DNA of 16,745 nt from DASUMF01 sp040510575. GTDB lineage: Bacteria; Actinomycetota; Acidimicrobiia; IMCC26256; DASPTH01. The stretch's first letter is position 1. Every line of letters starts with the position of its first letter. The notes beneath the pieces were generated by a model that saw only the letters and a list, made by a program, of their open reading frames with translations, did no database searches and was not told where the DNA came from. Below are positions 6,688 to 13,284 of the stretch, piece after piece. The position numbers and the translations under genes were made by a program. The stretch covers positions 1 to 16,745 of the forward strand of contig JBEVIU010000049.1 in assembly GCA_040510575.1 (NCBI GenBank). Direction: 5' to 3'.

Positions 6688-7836
6688 TCAGCCGACCGCC
6701 AACGACACCTGGGGCATCGGCTTCTCCCGACCGGGTGCATCTTCGCTCACCAGCTCGAGGTCCAGGTACACCGAGTCCATCGCGTCGGCGAGGCGAGCGT
6801 AGTGATCGTCGTTGCCGCACATGCCATTCACCTGCAGGACGACGACGAGTGCGTGGTCGGGGTCGGCGAACGCGAACGAGGAGAGCGCGCCGCCATGACC
6901 GAACGCGCGTGGGGACGCGTACCGACCCATCGCGTAGGAATCGACCTGCAGCCCGAGACCCCAGTCGCAGACGACGTTGTAGGTCTCGTCGAACAGACCG
7001 ACGCGGTGGCGCGCGCTGATCGCGGCCACCGTCTGCGGCGAGAGGAGCCGTGTGCCGTCGAGCGTTCCTCCGCGCGCGAGCGCGCGGTAGAGCTGGGCGT
7101 ACTGGTGTATCGGACCGCGGCCTCCACCGCCGGGCGAACAGTGCTCCAGCGTCTCGGCGGTGTCGAGCACGTCGAGCGGAATCGGCGGTGCCGACGCGTC
7201 GGCGGTCGCGTACATGGTGCCGATCCGCTCGCCGTACGCGGCATGGCGATCCACCGGCATGCCGACCCAGCAGTCGTCCATGCCGAGCGGCCGGAACACC
7301 TCGTCACGCACGTACTCCTCGAAGCGGCGGCCGTCGACGCGCCGCACGACTTCGGCGAGCATCGTCATCCCGCACCCGAGGTGGTAGCCGGCACGCTGTC
7401 CCGGCTCCCAGCCTGCTTCGGGAGCGACTGCACAGATCCCGGCGACCATCTCGTCCCACCATTCGTCGCCGTGGGCGTGGCTGAACACCGCGTCGCCGCC
7501 CCGGATGCCGGCAGTGTGGGTGAGGAGGTGACGCAGCGTGATGCGCTCCTTCCCCTCGGCCCCGAACTCAGGCACGAACCGCACCACCGGGTCGTCGGGC
7601 GCCAGGCGTCCGAGCTCCCACTGCTGGGCCACCGCCACCGCGACCGTCGGCTTCGTCATCGAGAACCACGTGACCATCGCGTCGCGCGTCATCGGGCGAC
7701 CGGCGCGCTGCTCCCCCATCGCGACGTCGGCCACCACGTTGCCGTCGTGCTCGACGAACAGGAGTGCACCCAGGTGCAGGCCGCGCTCGATGCCGGACTG
7801 CAGCGACGCGACGGTGCGATCGAGCGAGGGACTCAC
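6688..7836 (-). CDS. Serine hydrolase of the beta-lactamase (class C / EstB) fold
   Basis: A 382-residue enzyme of the penicillin-binding-protein-like/beta-lactamase-related family, whose members are mostly esterases or peptidases rather than antibiotic-resistance enzymes. The nucleophile motif is SMTK (Ser59, Lys62). The Tyr motif is Y151-H-L, with the usual Asn replaced, and the third motif is HGG near 314-316. LRHLLTHTAGI (101-111) is also characteristic. No signal peptide is visible, so it is probably cytoplasmic. The frame extends upstream to 8214 but becomes non-coding there. The GTG at 7836 overlaps the TGA of the ABC remnant as GTGA, so translation may have been coupled to that ancestral gene. 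Substrate unknown. Confidence 0.88.
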   Translation of the reverse strand: MSPSLDRTVASLQSGIERGLHLGALLFVEHDGNVVADVAMGEQRAGRPMTRDAMVTWFSMTKPTVAVAVAQQWELGRLAPDDPVVRFVPEFGAEGKERITLRHLLTHTAGIRGGDAVFSHAHGDEWWDEMVAGICAVAPEAGWEPGQRAGYHLGCGMTMLAEVVRRVDGRRFEEYVRDEVFRPLGMDDCWVGMPVDRHAAYGERIGTMYATADASAPPIPLDVLDTAETLEHCSPGGGGRGPIHQYAQLYRALARGGTLDGTRLLSPQTVAAISARHRVGLFDETYNVVCDWGLGLQVDSYAMGRYASPRAFGHGGALSSFAFADPDHALVVVLQVNGMCGNDDHYARLADAMDSVYLDLELVSEDAPGREKPMPQVSLAVG

Positions 7837-8055
7837 CCGTCGAGCGCGTGCGCCTCGTGCGACTGCTGCCATGCCTGGAACATTGCCGCGTACCGACCGC
7901 CTCGCGCCAACAGATCCGCGTGGGGACCGACCTCGACCAGCCCGCCCTCCACGAGCGACTCGGTGGCGAGGTCGAGGCTGGACGTGGCCTCGTCGAAGAT
8001 CAGCACGCGAGGCGAGGCGACGAACGCGCCCACCGCAGTGCCAACAGTTCCTGTA
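7833..8055 (-). pseudogene. Decayed ABC-transporter ATPase C-terminal remnant
   Basis: The minus-strand reading contains ASPRVLIFDEATSSLDLATE, the Walker B and D-loop of an exporter-type ABC ATPase, and then jumps straight to VEGGLVEVGPHADLLARGG and RYAAMFQAW, the normal C-terminal tail. About 30 residues that should lie between them, including the switch-histidine H-loop, are missing in frame; the junction is near 7948-7956. Upstream, a trace of the signature region (QELLAL, about 8034-8052) is in a different frame, and nothing of Walker A or the membrane domain is present. It ends in TGA fused to the downstream hydrolase start. I regard it as non-functional; the upstream limit is approximate. 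Confidence 0.8.
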
Positions 8056-8345
8056 CACCCTGCGGAGCGACGTGACCGCGGCTGCCAGCTCGGGGCGTGA
8101 AGCCCGGCACCCGCGAGGCCGACATCGAGACGTTCGTGGCCCAGCTCGCAGCATCCGCTCGACAGGCCGCGACCGTGAAGGGCCCCCCGTTCTGGGGCGC
8201 GATCGGTTGGACATGGAACGTCGTGTACTACAAGGTGTTCAGCGGGCATCGGGCGCGTTCCATCGCCGGAAGGTTCCCGAGCACCTGCGCACCCAGCCCT
8301 GACCCGCCTCGCAACCCACTACCCCATCGAGAAGGACCAACACGC
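8045..8345 (+). other. Coding-like scrap without clear identity, plus leader of the thioesterase-like gene
   Basis: From the GTG at 8097 to about 8290 one plus-strand frame has strongly G/C third positions and a protein-like sequence (ADIETFVAQLAASARQAA, then PPFWGAIGWTWNVVYYKVF). Another short coding-like stretch (QFLYTLRSDVTAAA, 8045-8086) lies just before it in a different frame. I do not recognise a family and see no ribosome site. It may be the C-terminal remnant of a gene whose 5' part was lost, or an N-terminal extension of the next gene, since the frame runs on into it. The last 50 bases lose the coding signature and carry the next gene's ribosome site. Confidence 0.4.
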
Positions 8346-8783
8346 ATGCACGAAGACGAGTTCACGCTCATCGAGGACATCACCGGCCCCGGCGACGCCG
8401 GCGAGCACTACCACCTGGTCGATTACCAGACCCAGGAGATGGTCTCGACGCTCTGGTCGAAGTACCTCGCCCAGGCCCGCACAGGGTTGGCGCCGTCGGC
8501 CGTGACGCCCGCGATGCGGCGCGTGAGCTACTCGCTCGACAACGAGGCGTTCGGCGGCAGTGAGCTCCAGCGCGGCATCAAGGTGATCAGCCGCACGCGA
8601 CGCGGCTGCACCTTCGCGGCGGCGCTCTGGCACAAGGACGACGGCCGCATGGTGCACCAGGCCGAGATCGTCACGGTGTTCGTGGAGCCCGGGCAGGGTT
8701 CCGTCGCGATCCCCGACGACTTCTGGGCTGCGGTCGAGAAGATCGAGGGCCACGAGATCGCCGTCACCGAACGTACCGGCTGA
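8346..8783 (+). CDS. Hotdog-fold thioesterase-like protein
   Basis: A 145-residue protein resembling single-domain hotdog acyl-CoA thioesterases and related binding proteins. Supporting features are HLVDYQTQEMVSTLW (an early Asp/Gln helix region), VSYSLDNEAFGGSELQRGIKV (start of the hotdog helix and sheet), SRTRRGCTFAAALWHKDDGR and AEIVTVFVEP, the alternating beta-strand pattern of the fold. The match is by pattern, so the function stays general. The ATG at 8346 has GAAGGA (8331-8336) 9 nt upstream, which decides the start over the longer open frame from 8097. It converges on the next gene with 12 bp between stops. Confidence 0.65.
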   Translation: MHEDEFTLIEDITGPGDAGEHYHLVDYQTQEMVSTLWSKYLAQARTGLAPSAVTPAMRRVSYSLDNEAFGGSELQRGIKVISRTRRGCTFAAALWHKDDGRMVHQAEIVTVFVEPGQGSVAIPDDFWAAVEKIEGHEIAVTERTG

Positions 8784-8795
8784 CGACTCGCGGTT

Positions 8796-9203
8796 CTACA
8801 GACGCGCGTTCTGCAGCAGGCGCCGTTGCGCGTTTCGGTGCTGTTCCGTGGATCCGAAGCTCATGCTCTCGGCACGGAACAGCACCCGTTCGGCGAAGTC
8901 GAGCGACTGCTCGATCGCGGTCCGCACGGTGCGCAAGGACGGCGTGGTGCACGTTCGCACGTGGTCCCAGAAGCGCGGGCCCGTGTAGGCGTCGAGCTGC
9001 TCGGTGACCCGTTCGTCGCGATCGTTGACCACCGTGACGCCGTCGCGCAGCAGCACGTACTCCGCCAGCGCCGTGGGCACGGGATCGACGGGACGCCGGC
9101 GACCGCCGGGCTGGACGTCGACCCACGCGATCTCGGCGCCGCACGACCGGCAGGTGTCGAAGTCGTGGAGCTCGGGATCCGCCGCTGCGTTCGTGACCGC
9201 CAT
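8796..9203 (-). CDS. Small zinc-binding protein with CxxC and HxxxC motifs
   Basis: A 135-residue protein. The N-terminus has CRSCGAEIAWV (Cys18, Cys21) followed by GGRRRPVDPVP, and later WDHVRTC (His81, Cys85). This C-x2-C...H-x3-C layout with a GxxxPVDP segment occurs in small actinobacterial and phage proteins of unknown function and probably makes one zinc site. The C-terminal 50 residues are helical and Arg-rich. The frame is open to 9329, but the ATG at 9203 is preferred: composition becomes coding there, and TATTCT lies exactly 6 nt upstream with no Shine-Dalgarno, as expected for a leaderless mRNA. Specific function unknown. Confidence 0.8.
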   Translation of the reverse strand: MAVTNAAADPELHDFDTCRSCGAEIAWVDVQPGGRRRPVDPVPTALAEYVLLRDGVTVVNDRDERVTEQLDAYTGPRFWDHVRTCTTPSLRTVRTAIEQSLDFAERVLFRAESMSFGSTEQHRNAQRRLLQNARL

Positions 9204-9209
9204 GGCGCC

Positions 9210-9215
9210 AGAATA
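9210..9215 (-). promoter_or_regulatory. Candidate leaderless -10 (TATTCT) for the CxxC/HxxxC gene
   Basis: TATTCT followed by 6 nt (GGCGCC) and then ATG on the minus strand, so the predicted transcription start is at the A of the start codon. An imperfect inverted repeat ACACCG...CGGTGT (9216-9221, 9234-9239) lies just upstream. Confidence 0.45.
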
Positions 9216-9331
9216 ACACCGCTGTAGTTCCACCGGTGTCGTTCGATCGGGCACGCTGCGTTCGGTCTGCGGAGGTAGACAGGACGGCAAGCCCGATCCC
9301 CGTGCTGCACACTCGCCGAGAAGGAGCATCG

Positions 9332-9790
9332 ATGACGGACAAGTCCGCGTTCACCGACAGCGAATGGCATGCCTTGACCGACGCGCCGCTCCTCGTCACC
9401 GCGGCGATCTTCGCCGTCGGCGAGCACGGGCCGATCTCGATGGTGAAGGAGGCCAGCGCGAGCGCCCGGGCCATCTCGAAGCCGGGCGAACGGGGCGCCG
9501 CCAACGAGCTCATCGGCCAGATCGTCGCCGAAGCGAACACGAAGGAATCTCGCGCCGAGATGAAGGAGCACCGCGGCCCGACACCCCAGGCCGCGATGGA
9601 GAGCGCGTTGCACGACCTCGAGCCGGCCGCGGCGGCGCTGCAGAAGCTGCCACCCGACGAAGCCGAACAAGTGGGTGCCTGGTTCGTCGCCATCGCCGAA
9701 GCGGTCGCGGAGTCCGCGAAGGAGGTCAACCCCGACGAGCAGGCGGCGATCGAGAAGATCGGTGCGCTCTTCGGAGTCACGACCGCCTGA
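9332..9790 (+). CDS. Hypothetical helical protein (152 aa)
   Basis: I do not recognise a named family. The protein is Ala/Glu-rich and predicted almost wholly helical: FTDSEWHALTDAPLLVTAAI at the N-terminus, then EHGPISMVKEASASARAI, and a C-terminal helical block with conserved-looking AWFVAIAEAVAESAKEV. No signal peptide, membrane helix or cysteine is seen. Coding is well supported by GAAGGAG, ending at 9326, 5 nt before the ATG and by third-position composition. The open frame upstream to 9236 has no ribosome site. It is transcribed divergently from the zinc-binding gene across a 128-bp region that should hold both promoters. Confidence 0.78.
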   Translation: MTDKSAFTDSEWHALTDAPLLVTAAIFAVGEHGPISMVKEASASARAISKPGERGAANELIGQIVAEANTKESRAEMKEHRGPTPQAAMESALHDLEPAAAALQKLPPDEAEQVGAWFVAIAEAVAESAKEVNPDEQAAIEKIGALFGVTTA

Positions 9791-9862
9791 GCTCAGCCGC
9801 GGGTCAGCGGCAGCTCGACGGAGCGGCGCCTGCGATGCGTTGGCGCGCGCGACCATGTCGCC

Positions 9863-10051
9863 TTGGTCCTCGCTGCGCAGTCAATCAACTGGATCTGGCG
9901 CCTCGTCGGACGAGCGATCTTCCTGGTCGCAGCAATCGGCGTCTTCATGGTTCTTGCTCGACGGCGCGACATGGGCCGGCTCGGAATGACTGCGATCGCA
10001 GTGGCGCTGATTCTCCTGCTCGTCACACTCGCGATCCTCACGACGACCTGA
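9863..10051 (+). CDS. Possible two-helix membrane peptide (62 aa)
   Basis: The frame encodes two clear hydrophobic segments (about residues 13-32, RLVGRAIFLVAAIGVFMVLA, and 41-59, MTAIAVALILLLVTLAIL) separated by a basic loop RRRDMG, the layout of a small membrane protein with positive-inside topology. The only upstream start in frame is a TTG at 9863 with no convincing ribosome site, so the true start is uncertain and could be an internal ATG. No family recognised. Confidence 0.45.
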   Translation: MVLAAQSINWIWRLVGRAIFLVAAIGVFMVLARRRDMGRLGMTAIAVALILLLVTLAILTTT

Positions 10052-10163
10052 GACGGCCGACGCCGAGGCGTTGCCGACGTCATACGAGGTTCCCACGTGG
10101 ACGAAGCACTTCTCGCCGGTCTCGAGTGAGCAAGGTGTACCGGCTCACCTGCGCCTTCGTGTG

Positions 10164-10238
10164 TCGGGCTGCCGGGATTTGAACCCGGGACCTTTGGTCC
10201 CCCAGACCAACGCGCTAACCAAGCTGCGCCACAGCCCG
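10164..10238 (-). tRNA. tRNA-Pro (anticodon GGG)
   Basis: The 75-nt minus-strand sequence folds as a full cloverleaf: acceptor CGGGCTG/CAGCCCG, D arm GCGC-AGCTTGGTTA-GCGC, anticodon arm TTGGT-CTGGGGG-ACCAA (GGG at loop positions 34-36), five-base variable loop, T arm CCGGG-TTCAAAT-CCCGG, discriminator A. The 3' CCA is not encoded. It reads CCC/CCU codons. Confidence 0.97.
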
Positions 10239-10281
10239 CTGCGTCATCGGCAATCGTGCGAGTGCCGCTGGCGCGCGGCGC

Positions 10282-10287
10282 AGTGTA
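10282..10287 (-). promoter_or_regulatory. Candidate -10 (TACACT) for tRNA-Pro
   Basis: TGGTACACT on the minus strand is an extended -10-like element about 43 nt before the mature tRNA 5' end. No clear -35 is seen. Confidence 0.35.
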
Positions 10288-10319
10288 CCAGGAGGGGTTC
10301 GTGATCCTCGGAGGCGAAC

Positions 10320-10337
10320 GCGGTCCCGCGGGACCGC
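10320..10337. repeat. Perfect 18-bp palindrome
   Basis: GCGGTCCCGCGGGACCGC is its own reverse complement. With a single bulged C the pairing extends into flanking GCGAA/TTCGC. No U-tract follows on either strand. It is the nearest of three palindromes to tRNA-Pro. Confidence 0.9.
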
Positions 10338-10352
10338 TTCGCGGTGGGCGCG

Positions 10353-10376
10353 GAAACGGCTCAGCTGAGCCGTTTC
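10353..10376. terminator. Perfect 24-bp palindrome, possible bidirectional terminator
   Basis: A 10-bp stem GAAACGGCTC/GAGCCGTTTC around an AGCT loop, with short A/T runs at both stem bases. This fits a weak bidirectional intrinsic terminator between the zinc-ribbon microprotein gene and tRNA-Pro. The U-tract is only three long, so termination is inferred. Confidence 0.5.
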
Positions 10377-10391
10377 TGTGCTCCGTGCAAC

Positions 10392-10411
10392 AACGGCTCC
10401 GCGGAGCCGTT
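10392..10411 (+). terminator. Perfect 20-bp palindrome followed by TTTT, possible terminator
   Basis: AACGGCTC-CGCG-GAGCCGTT is a hairpin that runs into TTTTC on the plus strand. It shares its arms and the trailing TTCTGTGC with the palindrome at 10353-10376, so the two look like duplicated or dispersed copies of one element. Confidence 0.5.
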
Positions 10412-10452
10412 TTCTGTGCGCGTTCGAACCCAGTTTTGCGCGGCGATCGGAA

Positions 10453-10686
10453 TCAGATGCCGAACACCCACTCGAGCCCCTGGAAGGCGCGGTAGCCGAG
10501 GTACACCGCGAGCGCGGCCAGGAGCAGCCAGAGGTGCCACGGGAGAGGTGGCGGCGCGTCGTCGACGTCGACCTCGGGCGCATGGGCACCCCCGGCTTCG
10601 ATGGCGCGGCCGCAGGTTGGACACGTGCCGTCGGCATGCACCGTGGCAGGCGAGAGGAAGCGGTCGCACGTGGCGCACCAGGGCAC
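10453..10686 (-). CDS. Zinc-ribbon plus transmembrane microprotein (77 aa)
   Basis: The N-terminus carries two CxxC knuckles (Cys4/Cys7 and Cys22/Cys25), forming a small zinc ribbon. An acidic, proline-rich linker (38-48) leads to one membrane helix (about 49-68, HLWLLLAALAVYLGYRAF). I recall similar small proteins, starting with the same PWC-x2-C, in Acidimicrobiia-type genomes; their function is unknown. The start is GTG at 10686 without a clear ribosome site. The frame stays coding-like upstream to a TAG about 50 bases earlier, with AGGAG there but only an ATC in position, so a non-standard or misplaced start cannot be excluded. It lies 68 bp downstream of the TadG-like gene in the same direction. 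Confidence 0.75.
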   Translation of the reverse strand: MPWCATCDRFLSPATVHADGTCPTCGRAIEAGGAHAPEVDVDDAPPPLPWHLWLLLAALAVYLGYRAFQGLEWVFGI

Positions 10687-10754
10687 CGCCCCATTGAAGC
10701 GCGGCCACGCCTCGATGAACCGCTCCTGGATCTACCGGCTCCCCCGCGGAACTG

Positions 10755-12515
10755 CTACTGGATCAGCCGGACCGGTTCGCCCAGCACGTATGCAACCCAA
10801 CTCGTGGTGTCGTTGACCGTGGTGCCCGCGGGATACGTGAACTTCAGGCGGGTCCAGCACCCGGTGGCGGTGGTGTCGTCGCAGTCGTAGGTCGAAGGGA
10901 TCGGGATCTCGTAGGTGATCCACTGCCCGTCCCACCCACCGCCGCTCGACACGCCGGTGACCTTGCATCCACTCGCGGTGGTGACCAGCGTGCCCCAGGG
11001 CGGGCCCGTCGAGTTCCCCGGTGGCGCGGTGTACTTGCAGCTGGCGAACGTACCGCTGGCCACGTTCGAGTCGGGAGGCGGCAACACTGTGATGTCGCCC
11101 GCGGCACTCGCGTCGCCGGTGTCGAAGAACTGCAGGACGAGCACCTTGCCCGCCTCACCGGGCAGGATTCGGGTCAGGTAGAACCTCGTGTCGGCGCCGG
11201 TGGCGTTGGCGTAGATGCCCATGCGGGCGTTGCCGTAGAGGCGCAGGCCGTTGCTCGTGGCGAAGTTCGTGCCCAGCCCGACCTGGATGGCGTAGCGGTT
11301 GGCGCCACCGGCGTTGGGCGCCGCAGTGCCGTCGATCTTGAAGTTCGTCTGCACCTGGAGGAAGTAGGTACCCGAGACCGGGGTGGCCACCGAGCACAGC
11401 GTGACCCAGCGACGGAAGAAGTCGTTGAAGCGCATCGCGGGCGTCACGCCGGGATAGTTCGTCGACTGCTTCAGCAGATTGCTGAGACGGTTCGAGTCCA
11501 CGGTGCCGCTGTTCGGCAGGTCGCTGTCGCGTTCCGGGAACACGCCGGGGAACTGCGCCTGACACACGATGGGGTTGTTGGTGGGGTCCCAGCCCGACGA
11601 GTCGGGTGAGCGCAACGTCCAGGTGGTCCACGGGTTCACGTTGTTGCTCGAGTCACCGAAGTACGACATGTCGCCGGTGCAGTACGCGCTGGCGGAGCCT
11701 GACGCATAGCGGACGGCCGGCGTGACCGTGCCCGAGTAGCCGGGAATGCTCGCCGCCGTGAGTGCCGCCGCCTTGTTCAGCGACGCGACCGCGTCGCCAT
11801 CGGTGCAGTTGTCGCCGACCATCACGTATGCGGGGTCGAACACCTGCACGTTCAGCGCGCCCGTCGCGCCGACCGGGACGTCGATGCCGTAGAAGTAGCC
11901 CTTCGAGTCGTAGTCGGCGTTCGCGCCACCACTCGGGCAGTTGTCGACGCCACCACCGCACAGCGCGGACTGGTACGCGTCGCCCTTGTTCTTGGTGGAT
12001 GCGGGGCCGAAGATGTTGCCCCAGAACTGGGGTTGACCTCCCGCGGGTGGCGACTCGGGGTTGTTGCCGTAGCTGTTCTGCGGGCTGCCGAGGTTCTGCG
12101 GCAGCTGGTACTCGCCGACGGCGCTGCGCACGATCGTGGAGTTGCCGTAGCCGACGATGGCGCCCCACGGGTTCTTGGTGGGGACCGAGATCGTGACCTT
12201 GAGCTGGTTCGGCAGTCGTCCCTTCACCGCGGTCACCGAGATGCCTGCCGTGCCGTTGGTGAAACCGTTCATCATCGACGTGTTCTTGGCGGTGGTGACC
12301 GCCTGAGTGAGGTTGTCGGGAAGGAACACCGCACCGGCGAGCGCGGCGGCGTCCGCTGCCTTCTGCACGCGCGTGCCGATGTTCTCCCAGCGGTTGAACT
12401 CGAGCGCGAGCCCACCGAACCCGAGGAGCGTCACGAACATCAGCGCGAACCACACCATGAAGAAGCCGCGCTCCGACCGTCGACCTTCGCGAGCCCGGGC
12501 GATGAACCGATGCAT
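10755..12515 (-). CDS. TadG-like surface/pilus-associated protein
   Basis: A 586-residue protein with a basic N-terminus, one membrane helix (about 18-38, MVWFALMFVTLLGFGGLALE) and then RVQKAADAAALAGA, the hallmark of TadE/TadG-like (Flp pilus assembly) proteins. The long extracellular part is rich in Gly, Asn, Ser, Thr and Pro, looks beta-structured and contains ten cysteines, an even number consistent with disulfides. A segment SGTYFLQVQTN...YAIQVGLG resembles a small beta-sandwich. The prepilin-type Glu at +5 is absent after G17. The frame is open upstream to 12644, but the ATG at 12515 overlaps the previous TGA by one base (TGATG), which decides the start. TadG proteins sit in the envelope and help assemble tight-adherence pili. 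Confidence 0.82.
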   Translation of the reverse strand: MHRFIARAREGRRSERGFFMVWFALMFVTLLGFGGLALEFNRWENIGTRVQKAADAAALAGAVFLPDNLTQAVTTAKNTSMMNGFTNGTAGISVTAVKGRLPNQLKVTISVPTKNPWGAIVGYGNSTIVRSAVGEYQLPQNLGSPQNSYGNNPESPPAGGQPQFWGNIFGPASTKNKGDAYQSALCGGGVDNCPSGGANADYDSKGYFYGIDVPVGATGALNVQVFDPAYVMVGDNCTDGDAVASLNKAAALTAASIPGYSGTVTPAVRYASGSASAYCTGDMSYFGDSSNNVNPWTTWTLRSPDSSGWDPTNNPIVCQAQFPGVFPERDSDLPNSGTVDSNRLSNLLKQSTNYPGVTPAMRFNDFFRRWVTLCSVATPVSGTYFLQVQTNFKIDGTAAPNAGGANRYAIQVGLGTNFATSNGLRLYGNARMGIYANATGADTRFYLTRILPGEAGKVLVLQFFDTGDASAAGDITVLPPPDSNVASGTFASCKYTAPPGNSTGPPWGTLVTTASGCKVTGVSSGGGWDGQWITYEIPIPSTYDCDDTTATGCWTRLKFTYPAGTTVNDTTSWVAYVLGEPVRLIQ

Positions 12516-13129
12516 CAGGGGCACAGCTGGGTCGGCGCGGGCTCCAGCCGGAACACGGCATGGTCGGTCAGGTCGATCGTCGAGCCGAACAGCTTGGTGA
12601 TGTACCTGTGCCGCAGCTTGATGAACACGCCCACCGAGTCCCACTCAGCGGGGCTGCACGCCTTCTGCGAGGCCGCGGGCCACCCACTGCCACCCGGGGT
12701 TGCGGTGTTGAACTTCCGCGTCGCTTGCACCCATTGGTAGCTGATGCACTTCGTGGCGCACGTGGCGAACGACGTGACGCCGTCGGCGCCCGGATACCCC
12801 TTGTCGTTGGCGCGATAGACCCACATCTCGACCGGTTCGTTGGCGGGAACGTTCTGCAACGCGGTTGCAGCCGCGGCGGCGGCATCGGTCGCGTACCCGC
12901 TCAGCAGCGCTTCCGCGGATGCGGTGCGTGCAGCCGAGCGCGCCGACCCAGCCACCGTGGCGGCGCCTTGATATGCCGAGGAGAACTCGATCAATCCAAA
13001 GGTGATGAGCAGGACGACCGGAATCAGGATCGCCGTCTCGACCAGGGCCGCGCCGCGCTCACGCTCGTCACGCCCGAGGCGATTTCTCTGCCCACGGCCG
13101 CCGAAACGACCCGTGCCTCGTCTGAACAT
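12515..13129 (-). CDS. TadE-like pseudopilin / pilus-assembly protein
   Basis: A 204-residue protein with a long basic leader ending RERG, then AALVETAILIPVVLLITFGLIEF, a class III (type IVb) prepilin-like signal: cleavage after Gly26 would leave Glu31 at position +5. TadE-like minor pseudopilins have this layout. The rest is an exported domain with four cysteines. The ATG at 13129 is preceded by AAGGGA 6 nt upstream, favouring it over a TTG at 13168. It is coupled to the TadG-like gene through TGATG. A prepilin peptidase (TadV) and the TadA/B/C motor are not in the window. Confidence 0.85.
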   Translation of the reverse strand: MFRRGTGRFGGRGQRNRLGRDERERGAALVETAILIPVVLLITFGLIEFSSAYQGAATVAGSARSAARTASAEALLSGYATDAAAAAATALQNVPANEPVEMWVYRANDKGYPGADGVTSFATCATKCISYQWVQATRKFNTATPGGSGWPAASQKACSPAEWDSVGVFIKLRHRYITKLFGSTIDLTDHAVFRLEPAPTQLCP

Positions 13130-13284
13130 TTTTCGTCCCTTGAGCGCAAGACCCAGCCCGCGCCGCAAGAGATGTGTCGGCAGTCACAGCCCCAACCCTT
13201 GAGCCGGAGCGGCGAATCTTTGCCGTGGCCTTACCGATCCACGCTTCGACCGGCGACCGCGACGAACGACCGCGACGCTCGCCG
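13130..13284 (-). promoter_or_regulatory. 155-bp leader between der and the TadE/TadG pair
   Basis: The gap probably holds the promoter and leader of the TadE-like operon. I see no confident -10. The 9-mer GCTCAAGGG occurs twice on the minus strand (13196-13204 and 13137-13145), the second overlapping the ribosome site. A small hairpin CGGC-AAAGATTC-GCCG is possible, and CGACCGCGACG is repeated near the der stop. No known riboswitch pattern is recognised. Confidence 0.3.

Noticed and set aside
6688..7836. Beta-lactam resistance gene
   Set aside because: The fold motifs fit broad serine hydrolases; the YxN motif is altered and no signal peptide is present, so resistance is not supported.
6643..8100. 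Plus-strand 485-codon frame over the beta-lactamase-fold gene
   Set aside because: Antisense to a gene with SxxK and HGG motifs; no protein-like features.
9216..9239. Possible SOS (LexA) box in the 9204-9331 divergent region
   Set aside because: GTTC/GAAC half-sites do not occur in the required spacing; only a 6-bp inverted repeat is seen.
13130..13284. Possible c-di-GMP riboswitch upstream of the Tad-like pair
   Set aside because: GGCAAAG-like bases are present, but the conserved ACGCAAAGCC and receptor segments of the known class could not be placed in order.
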